Source: Acanthamoeba castellanii str. Neff (taxonomy: Eukaryota; Discosea; Longamoebia; Acanthamoebidae). From it: DNA of 24,768 nucleotides. Of the stretch, positions 18,272-24,768 are shown one piece after another (position 1 is the stretch's first letter; every line of letters starts with the position of its first letter). The notes under the pieces are model-generated. The model did no database searches and was not told the origin of the DNA. It saw only the letters and a list, made by a program, of their open reading frames with translations. The translations under genes were made by a program, and so were the position numbers. The stretch is from positions 4,196 to 28,963 of the forward strand of contig NW_004457438.1 of the NCBI RefSeq assembly GCF_000313135.1, read 5' to 3'.

Positions 18272-18652
18272 TCAGGATCCCCTTGACTTTATTTCATCGA
18301 TGTTGGCAAGTATGAAATCGCACAGCCGGGGACGAGACACCGGTTTGCCCTCGCGGAAGAACTGGCCGTGTTCGGCGATGAGGCACATCCGAAACAGGCC
18401 GTGTTCCACGCGTATGTTGATTCTGAACTCGGTTCGCGCCTTGGATACCCCACACGACGGACAGTGTTTTTCACCGTTTAGGTAAATGTCGCTGGCCGAT
18501 CGCAGTTTGTTTTGTCTGTTGCGCTCCTTCCAGTGGGATCCGCAGCATGACTTACACCATCCGCTCAAACCATCCGAATCTCTCTTGTTCTTGTTGAACA
18601 TTTCTATTGTTTTAGCCTCCTTGCATCTCGGGCATCGTTTGGTCGCTGGCAT
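18272..18652 (-). CDS. Small double zinc-ribbon protein, phage/giant-virus type
   Basis: 126 residues, intact from ATG to stop. An N-terminal Cys4 module (CPRCKEAKTIEMFNKNKR ... GWCKSCC, residues 8-37) matches the CxxCxxxKxxxxFxKxxxxxDGxxxWCKxC ribbon found next to HNH or endonuclease VII nuclease domains in phages and large DNA viruses. A second, diverged module begins HCPSCGVSKARTEF (about residue 63) but ends CLIAEHGQFF, lacking the last Cys pair. I see no HNH catalytic motif, so nuclease activity is not supported; DNA or RNA binding is possible. It sits 38 bases from copy B and 71 bases from the fibre gene on the same strand. Confidence 0.65.
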   Translation of the reverse strand: MPATKRCPRCKEAKTIEMFNKNKRDSDGLSGWCKSCCGSHWKERNRQNKLRSASDIYLNGEKHCPSCGVSKARTEFRINIRVEHGLFRMCLIAEHGQFFREGKPVSRPRLCDFILANIDEIKSRGS

Positions 18653-18690
18653 TGTATGCGTTCAGACGGAGATGAAATCGCCAAAACAGT

Positions 18691-19330
18691 TTAATGAGCG
18701 AAGTGCAAACCGACCGCCAGAATGAGCACCACTGCCAAAATGTACACGAAGTACAGCCAAGGCCTGGATGGTTTTTGGTGTTTGGCGGCCTGTTTTTGCG
18801 CATATCCGGCCGACGATCCTGTGTTTTTGCCCAGGCAGTGCGTGACGATCGAATTATGATCAACGACGCAATCGCCGCTGCCAGAACACGAAATGACTGT
18901 CCCGCAAAAGGATGGGCAGTTCTGCGCCTGGGTCGCTTGGTCGAAATTTTTGTAGCCGCTGGCGCTACACCTACTATCAAAGCAGCCGGGGATCGGCGAT
19001 CCGCGTGCCACGGCGTTGATGCACGAGCACAGAGGATCCGCCTGACCCGCGCTGGTGGCGCAGTAGGTCTCCATCGCCGTGTCGCAGAAGCGCTTGTTGT
19101 CGATGACCGAACAGAACGATTGGCAGAGCGGGCTGGTGACGTTGGCCGGATCCATGCAGTGTTGCCCGACGATCTCTTGGCATCCGGGGCTCCACGGGTA
19201 CAGATCGTTGCCGCACTCGGCAAAGGTGTCCTTCTGGCGCAGACAGCACGGGACGATGTTGTCCATCGGTGGCGACAGACGCATGCAGCATCCGTAGCCG
19301 TCGCTGGCGCACCATGGCCGCACCAACCGG
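18691..19330 (-). pseudogene. Pox_G9-A16-like membrane protein, copy B, N-terminus missing
   Basis: Paralog of the protein at 12514-13338: the same cysteine pattern (WCASDGYGCCMRL, AECGNDLYPWSPGC, CQSFCSV, DPLCSCI, CPSFCGTVISC) and a C-terminal helix (WLYFVYILAVVLILAVGLHF) followed by a stop at 18691. Similarity to copy A begins at WCAS; the roughly 45-50 residues before it in copy A have no counterpart. Upstream of about 19330 the frame runs into AT-rich, T-rich sequence and then antisense to exon 1 of the host gene at 19417, so the longer Met at 19554 is not credible. The gene appears cut by the edge of the viral insertion. A function in membrane fusion is inferred from the family only. Confidence 0.6.
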
Positions 19331-19416
19331 GCTTTTTTTGTTATTTGCTTTTCTTTTCCTGGAAACACCAACAACGTGAAGATCCGCGCGCCGGAAGGAA
19401 GAAGCAAAATCAAAAG

Positions 19417-21323
19417 ATGGGCTATGAAACGGACTTTGAGGGAGAGCTGAACATTCGACCTCGCCTGGCCGATGAGTTTGTTGCGCGCTTCAACGACGTG
19501 GCCTCGCGTCGCAACAACGTCTATGGCGACGGCGACGAGGGCTCTTTCGACCACCTCGTACTGCCCCCCCCCCTCTTCTTTCTCTTTCGCTCTCGCTCTT
19601 TGTTGTTTGTTGTCGACAAACTAAAAAGGCGCACGCTGCGGGCAGGTCTTTGGGAAACGAGGCACCGCAGCGGGAGCTCGAGTCCAAGAGAGATACGATA
19701 ACCCGGCCTGGACTGGTACCTTTCACCACCTTCACCAGTGTTGTGTTCTCTTCACAACTTAAGTTGTGAAAACTGCACTGTACACATGTCATGCAGGTGT
19801 ACCATCGTGCTGGAATGCTTGGCAGCTCAAAAACGAGCCTGGCAAGGTACACTCATACGCGTACATATGTAGTTTTATTTATCTACATGTTGTATCTACA
19901 TGTTGGTAGATAACATGTGGAATATGGTGGCTGTAGCAGACATGCACAATCCTGCACTGGGAGGGAAACTCCAAGTTCTACAACTACGTCCAGTGGCTGC
20001 AGTTTGTGGTGGACTACATCATCAGGGAGAACCAGGCGCTGGCGCCTCTTCTCAACTTTCAGGGCGCCATCACATGGAATCAGGACAGGACTGACTGCGA
20101 CGACAAAGGAGTCCTCACGCTCAAGGTTTGCACTTCGCCTCCATCGTGTCGTGTGTGTCTGTGTGTCGTGTGTCATGTGTGTCGTGTGTCGTGTGCGTGT
20201 GCATGTTCTCATGACCGATTGCGTGATAATATGGCAGCGTGTGCAAGAGAAATGGAAGGTGGTCGCCACCGTGGAGACACCCTACACCGTTCTTCTGCCC
20301 ATGCAAAAATCCGCGGTACTCCTCTTGTGCATGCCTACATGCCACATTTACACATTATTTATTCAACATGTTGTGCAAGATGACGAACATTAACATGTTT
20401 TTGTACAGCGCGAATTCAGAGAAGTTTGGTCACCTTTCTATCGCGGCGGCTACTGCCCTGTGCTTCTCCCTGGCCCGCGCAAGGAGGGTACCCACCTCAC
20501 ACACACACACACACGACACACACACACACAGCACGACCGCACACGCACACAACATGACTGCACACGCTGATGTGGTGCCTCCTCCCCAGGGATGGTGGAA
20601 TCTAAGCGAGATGCGGTGCACGCCGACGACCCCTGCGAGAAGCCCGAGTGCAGGCTGACCGACCAGGGCGGGCAGCTCGAGGTCTTCGTCCAGCCGCGTC
20701 TGCCGTCGCTGTTGCATCTCTGCCTGTCCGTGGCCGCCACCAACCTCGCTCGGTCTGCCGAACCAGCCGCTCAACCTTTAGGTACTGCCACCGCACACGC
20801 CGCACACGTCATGCGCAATTAGCTGATACCACCCGGGCGGACCACACGACACACACACACAACACACACACACACACACACACACACACGATACACACAC
20901 GATACACACACACACACAGAATCACTGCCGGAAGAACTGCAGAGGGAGCTGAGGAGGGGCGGTCGCCACTGCAGCGGCTGCGGGCGCCTGTTCTGGGGCG
21001 CGGCCGGTGCCAACGTCTTTGGTACCACTCATACGCAACCAACTCGCCCAACTCTTCGCTGCTGATCATTCTTTGCTTCAATGACATATGAACTCCACGG
21101 CGCGCGCGCACACACACACGCACACACACGACACACACACACACACACACACACGACTCGTGCAGTGCTGTTGTCGATCATGTTTGACGGGCTGCCCATG
21201 CTGGGGCGCTACTGCTCAGTGCACTGTTGGCGCGAGGAGGTCACCGACGCCCGGGCGAGGATCGATGCTGTACGGACAACCGGAGATGACGACGATGACG
21301 ATTCCGATCAATCAGAAGAGTAA
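19417..21323 (+). CDS. Two-domain protein: bacterial-type FYNYV-WL domain plus Cys-rich LRRC28/58-type C-terminus, 9 exons
   Basis: Exons 19417-19557, 19646-19715, 19797-19846, 19937-20125, 20238-20315, 20409-20487, 20590-20781, 20920-21021, 21166-21323; phases agree and the total is 351 codons plus stop. Residues 1-150 resemble a small family common in actinobacteria and some phages: MGYETDFEGELNI at the start, PSCWNAWQL, then ILHWEGNSKFYNYVQWLQFV, and GAITWNQD near the end. Its biochemical role is unknown to me. From about residue 205, RLPSLLHLC, ESLPEELQRELRRG, then HCSGCGRLFWG and YCSVHC resemble the zinc-binding tail of leucine-rich-repeat proteins such as LRRC58 or LRRC28, but without leucine-rich repeats. 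An acidic tail (DDDDDD) ends it. Ends 122 bases from convergent Ras. Whether both halves form one protein needs transcripts. Confidence 0.7.
19751..19770. repeat. Perfect 20-base palindrome in intron 2
   Basis: TTCACAACTTAAGTTGTGAA is its own reverse complement with no spacer. It lies in the intron between exons 19646-19715 and 19797-19846, within a locally AT-rich, CpG-poor patch. It could be a cruciform or a binding site for a dimeric regulator; no evidence separates these. Confidence 0.85.
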
Positions 21324-21445
21324 AAAGCAAGCGGTGGCGTGTATGAGTCTTGCAACTGGTTGATGTTCGTTGTTTCGTTCGCGATTTTATGTACAACTCT
21401 CCTGAAAGCGTTCGTGTGTGATGTGTGATGGTGTCAAGAAGGTGG

Positions 21446-22045
21446 TTAGAAGAGGGAGCACTGCTGCTTGAGCTTGATGCGGCCCAGGCCGCTGCGGCTG
21501 CCCCGGCCCTTCGAGCCCTTGTCGTGGGGGCTGTTCTCCGGGTTGGCCTTGCGGATCTCGCGCACCAGCTCGAAGAAGCAGGCGTCGACGTTGATGCGCG
21601 CCTTGGCCGACGTCTCGAGGTACTTGCACCCGAACGACTTGGCCAGGTCGGCGCCCTCCGACGTGGGCACCACGCGCAGGTGCTCCAGGTCGCACTTGTT
21701 GCCCACCAGCACCATGGGCACATGGTCGTCTTCCTTGACCCGCAGGATCTGCTCGCGAAACGACGAGATCTCTTCGAACGAGCCGCGGTTGGCGATGGAG
21801 AAGACGCACAGGAAGCCCTGGCCCGTGCGCATGTACTGGTCGCGCATGGCGCTGAACTCGTCCTGGCCGGCGGTGTCGAGGATGTCGAGCAGGCAGGTCT
21901 CCTGGTCGATCTCGACCTGCTTGCGGTAGGAGTCCTCGATGGTCGGGTCGTAGTCGTCCATGAAGTGGTGGTTGATCAGTTGGATGGTGAGCGCCGACTT
22001 GCCCACACTGCCGCCGCCGACCACTACGAGCTTGTACTCTGTCAT
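21446..22045 (-). CDS. Ras family small GTPase with Ser at position 13
   Basis: 199-residue intronless Ras that switches between GDP and GTP at the plasma membrane. All G boxes are present: P-loop GGGSVGKS (residues 10-17), switch [32 protein letters not shown] with Gln61, NKCDL, and ETSAK. The C-terminus is polybasic and ends in CSLF, a CAAX box for prenylation. The start [10 protein letters not shown] is that of canonical Ras. Position 13, Gly in nearly all Ras, is Ser (codon AGT at 22007-22009, one step from GGT). Substitution at Gly13 is known to raise nucleotide exchange and GTP loading in mammalian Ras, so this copy may be constitutively biased to the active state, by inference. Asp62 and Phe64 also differ from Glu and Tyr in mammalian Ras. 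Convergent with the upstream plus-strand gene. Confidence 0.97.
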   Translation of the reverse strand: MTEYKLVVVGGGSVGKSALTIQLINHHFMDDYDPTIEDSYRKQVEIDQETCLLDILDTAGQDEFSAMRDQYMRTGQGFLCVFSIANRGSFEEISSFREQILRVKEDDHVPMVLVGNKCDLEHLRVVPTSEGADLAKSFGCKYLETSAKARINVDACFFELVREIRKANPENSPHDKGSKGRGSRSGLGRIKLKQQCSLF

Positions 22046-22289
22046 TCTAGTTCTGTCTTACACTTGTGTCTGTTGTTTGTTCTTTTTGCACCTTTGGCCG
22101 AACTGGCCTTTTATGGCACCAGGAATGAACCGAAATGATCTAAAAATAGAACATTGCGTGATTCGTTCAACTCTTTGATTGTCGATTGGCGAGTAAAAAT
22201 AGATTCACATTCTTTAGATATTGGGCCTCGGCCCGTCGTTGTCGACAATAGTGAGAAGAAATCGAGTTGCTGTTGTGCGTGCTGCTGTT
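22046..22289. other. Ras upstream region
   Basis: AT-rich spacer between the Ras start and the end of the GNAT gene, both on the minus strand. It should hold the Ras promoter, but I see no clear core element. Confidence 0.35.
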
Positions 22290-23420
22290 TTATTCAAGTG
22301 CGGTGCGCATGTTCATCACGCCGGGAGAGTTGACAACTTGCAGGAAGGCGGGGGAGGTGACGGTGTTATACTCGGCAAACCCCACCTTCTCATACGCCTT
22401 GATCGCAGCTATGTTGTCGCTGAACACAGAGATCTGTGCCTTCGTGTAGCCCAGCTGCCTGCCTACTCACCAGAATTGATGTCAGAATTAATGTCAGCCC
22501 ACCACACGACACGACACGACACGACACGACACGACACACGCGTGAAACAAGGTACAACCTTTGGAAAGGGCGGCCTCCATGAGGAGGTTGTTGACGCCTT
22601 GCCTACGGAACTCGGGCTTGGTGGCGACAAACTCCACAACCCAGAACTCGTCCGATTCTGGACGTGGGAGCAACTCACAAACACAACCACACGAAGGTGA
22701 GAGTGAGAGCGGTTCAATTGATTGATGAGAGAGGTGACGTACGGGCCAAAGTGACCATACAAGTGGTCATCGTCGCCATCCTGTGTGGGCGTATTGGTGG
22801 TGCATTGTTTGTGTAAGTGGTGGCCTTGCCAAAAGTGCTGCGAGAAGCAGATGATCATCAGCATACCCTTCCGTCAGACCGGCAAAGTCTTCTTCGACCC
22901 ACCCGTACTTGGTGGCCAACACGGTGGTGAGGAGGGCGGAGAAGTTGGTCATGGGCTTCTCCTTGTACGCATAGCCGGTGAGACCTGGTGATAGCAACAC
23001 GAACAGAGGATTGCGTGAGTCATGAAAACAGCACTCACAGTGTGTGCAACTCGATCACGGCGGGTAAAGACGAACCGCCAGCTCGCGTTCCGTCTTCAGT
23101 CTGCGCCACGAACCAGCCGCCCCAGTGGGTGAACGACCCCGTCCCCTCTGGCGACTCGTCTCTGTCCAAAAGGAAACATTTGAATAACTAATTAATCCAA
23201 AATAAAAGAAAAATACAATGATCAGAAGAGGAGGGTGTATGCACAGGATGAAGTCGGTGAGGATGGTGAGCAGTTGCTCTTCGGTGTACTTGGACCCGAG
23301 GACGCGCTCGAAGAGGCCACGCGGGTGCTGCGAGCGGCCGGCCTGAAGCAGCACCCAGGCCAAGAAAGGCCCGTCTTCGCGTGTGGCCGCTCGCGCAGTG
23401 AACTTGGTGGAGGCTGCCAT
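22290..23420 (-). CDS. GNAT-family N-acetyltransferase, 6 exons
   Basis: Exons in coding order 23420-23245, 23161-23076, 22984-22867, 22837-22743, 22657-22559, 22462-22290; GT-AG junctions with compatible phases, 248 codons plus stop. GNAT enzymes transfer acetyl from acetyl-CoA to amines. The fold's core is visible: FWVVEFVATKPEFRRQGVNN (beta4 and the RRxGxxxxL acetyl-CoA pyrophosphate loop, as RRQGVNNLL), MEAALSKG, then AQISVFSDNIAAIKAYEKVG with the NxxAxxAYEKxGF motif. The N-terminus (ATREDGPFLAWVLLQAGRS) matches members with an added helix. Exon 4 (22743-22837) is the least family-like; its reading is chosen only because phases fit, and another frame (DGDDDHLYGHFG) looks at least as plausible but does not join. 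Substrate unknown. Divergent from the F-box gene. Confidence 0.8.
22503..22541. repeat. ACGAC pentanucleotide repeat in GNAT intron 5
   Basis: About six to seven tandem CACGA units occur within the intron between exons 22559-22657 and 22290-22462. The same ACGACAC motif recurs in several filamin introns (about 2541-2560, 3398-3480, 5286-5310), so it is a shared intron repeat of this genome. Confidence 0.85.
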
Positions 23421-23751
23421 TGCGATGTTGTGGTGGTGGGAGGCTGATGCTTTGTAGAGAGGCGAAGAGTGGAGCCTTTTCTGGTATGCGGCCGAGGTCC
23501 TAGGCAAGAAGGCGATTGGCGCGAATGTTGCATATCCAAGGAGAATCCTAGCTGGCTCACGGTTGGTTAAAAAAACATCGACATTGCTTTTCCTTTAGAA
23601 CATGGGCTAGCCGTCCCATTGGTTGACTGCTTCCGGCACTATGCCCATGGGCCATATATTTCTAGCATTCCTTGCGATGTTGGCATTCCGCATTCCACGT
23701 GGCTCAAGCTTACCAGAATTTTAGCTCGTAAATGTAATCTTCCCATCGATC
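23421..23751. other. Bidirectional intergenic region
   Basis: 331 bases between the divergently transcribed GNAT and F-box genes, probably carrying both promoters. No coding is supported. An A run (about 23570) and generally lower GC than either gene are the only clear features. Confidence 0.5.
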
Positions 23752-24768
23752 ATGGCTGACCACCAAGCTGGTGGAGGCTCTGGGGGAGCACATGAAGTTC
23801 TTTCCCTTAGCTCGGGCACTATACCGGTGGATCACGACCGACGCAGCAGAAGGCTGAAAAAGAGTGGATCTTTCCTTCATTTTGCCACTGCCTTCGCATC
23901 GTCGCACCGATTCAACAAGAGCGAGGACGACCTCCAACGCGCAGCCTCCTCCTCCTCCTCTTCATTTCCCTCATTCAAATCGAGCAGCGGCAGGGATATC
24001 ATCGTCGTGAGTGATCGAAGTCGTCTTGTCTGCGACGACGATGACGATGACGACGAGGGCTTTCTCGTCGATCCACTGGCACACGCCGAGGCGACCAACA
24101 GCGGCGAGCATGCAGCCACCAAGGCCAGCATCGGCAAGATGAAACTTTTCGACTCGATTCGAATTAGGAGGCCGCGAAGGAAGGAGCGCTCCTTGTCTTC
24201 CCTCTCCTCCTCCATGTCGCGCTGCTCTGCATCCTCCATCTCCTCCCACCCTTCATCTCCGATCTCTTCTACTTCTACGATGAATCATCATCGCGCTACT
24301 CGCGAATGTTGTTGCATCCCGGGCGGCGACGACTGCTGCAGCAGCAGCTCGGGCCTCTACATAGATGGAACCTACGCGAACGAAACGCTGCCCTACGAGG
24401 TGCTACTTCACATCTTCGGCCACCTGTCCATGAAGGAGCTGGGCGTCGTGTGCGTCGTGTGCAAGTTCTGGAAGGAGGCCAGCGAGGCCGACTGCCTGTG
24501 GAAGTCGATCACCTTAAGTCTCTGGGGCGGCCTCGGCCTACGTGACGTCCAGCGCGCCGCCGCCGCCACCACTTCCACTTCGACAACCACCAAGGACACC
24601 GGTGCACGATCATCGTCGTCATCGTCGTCGGTAGCCTCCACCACCACCACCACTTCTTCTTCTTCTTCGTGTCCGTCGTCTCCTTCGTCGTCATCGTCGT
24701 CAGCGCTGCGACCAGCGTCGTCTCCCTTCTCATCGCCCAAGCCATCGCGAAGGCGGGGCCTGCTGGGC
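23752..24768 (+). CDS. F-box protein, 5' part, open to the window end
   Basis: Frame of 339 codons from ATG at 23752 with no stop or obvious intron, continuing beyond the window. Residues 1-210 are low complexity: Ser runs, an acidic block (CDDDDDDDEGF, about residue 95) and a basic patch (IRIRRPRRKERS). An F-box lies at about residues 213-253: LPYEVLLHIFGHLSMKELGV, then VCKFWKEASEADCLWKSI. F-boxes bind Skp1 and bring substrates to SCF ubiquitin ligases; the substrate-binding part would lie downstream or outside the window. A second Ser/Thr-rich low-complexity region follows (about 24550-24760). The start is the first Met after in-frame stops; a later Met at 24281 (MNHHRATREC) is possible. 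Confidence 0.85.
   Translation, partial: MADHQAGGGSGGAHEVLSLSSGTIPVDHDRRSRRLKKSGSFLHFATAFASSHRFNKSEDDLQRAASSSSSSFPSFKSSSGRDIIVVSDRSRLVCDDDDDDDEGFLVDPLAHAEATNSGEHAATKASIGKMKLFDSIRIRRPRRKERSLSSLSSSMSRCSASSISSHPSSPISSTSTMNHHRATRECCCIPGGDDCCSSSSGLYIDGTYANETLPYEVLLHIFGHLSMKELGVVCVVCKFWKEASEADCLWKSITLSLWGGLGLRDVQRAAAATTSTSTTTKDTGARSSSSSSSVASTTTTTSSSSSCPSSPSSSSSSALRPASSPFSSPKPSRRRGLLG

Noticed and set aside
18694..19701. 335-codon plus-strand frame across copy B and exon 1 of the next gene
   Set aside because: It is antisense to the Cys-rich frame and only its end, in the host exon, is coding (from Met 19417).
21425..22138. 237-codon plus-strand frame opposite Ras
   Set aside because: Pure shadow of the highly conserved Ras coding sequence on the minus strand.
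1..24768. Other tRNA, rRNA or transposase genes
   Set aside because: No tRNA B-box context, rRNA sequence, DDE/DDD transposase, reverse transcriptase motif or terminal inverted repeats were found by reading.

Overview
The window looks like nuclear DNA of a free-living amoebozoan, most probably Acanthamoeba. The host genes are GC-rich and split by many short GT-AG introns full of CA/GT and ACGAC-type microsatellites. They encode an amoeba-like filamin/gelation factor, a Ras close to animal and Dictyostelium Ras, a GNAT acetyltransferase and an F-box protein. The species call is inference from codon use, intron style and gene content; there is no marker gene such as rRNA in the window.

Layout. 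(1) 30-7224 (+): a 23-exon filamin-type actin cross-linker whose inferred exons join to a 1553-residue frame. (2) 7225-9180: an interstitial telomere-like CCCTAA(A) tract, about 585 bases with no CpG, then a small GC-rich intronless gene on the minus strand. (3) 9182-13935: a block of broken, intronless, giant-virus-like coding DNA. It holds long decayed reading frames of unknown function, a broken cysteine-peptidase-like gene that ends in a perfect 17-bp hairpin, a disulfide-rich membrane protein resembling the Pox_G9-A16 entry-fusion family, and a broken BTB/T1 domain. (4) 13992-15093: a papain-family protease pseudogene with one intron; the catalytic Cys is replaced by Asp and there are two frame breaks. 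(5) 15094-19330: a second virus-like block of closely packed, intronless minus-strand genes: ankyrin-like protein (two frame breaks), fibre-like protein (two frame breaks), intact small zinc-ribbon protein, and a second Pox_G9-A16-like paralog that lacks its N-terminus. (6) 19417-24768: host genes again: a 9-exon gene joining a bacterial-type FYNYV-WL domain to a Cys-rich C-terminal domain, Ras, a 6-exon GNAT and a 5' F-box fragment that runs off the window.

Interpretation. The simplest reading is one or more integrations of GC-rich large-DNA-virus sequence between normal amoeba genes, now decaying by frameshift, stop codon, duplication and truncation. The older-looking part (about 7433-8018 and 9060-10330) is strongly CpG-depleted and rich in TpG/CpA. 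That fits cytosine methylation and deamination of silenced foreign DNA, while the 12-19 kb block keeps normal CpG and looks younger or differently treated. The host genes do not form a pathway. The viral remnants together resemble parts of one virion (entry/fusion proteins, fibre) plus host-interaction proteins (ankyrin, BTB, peptidase).
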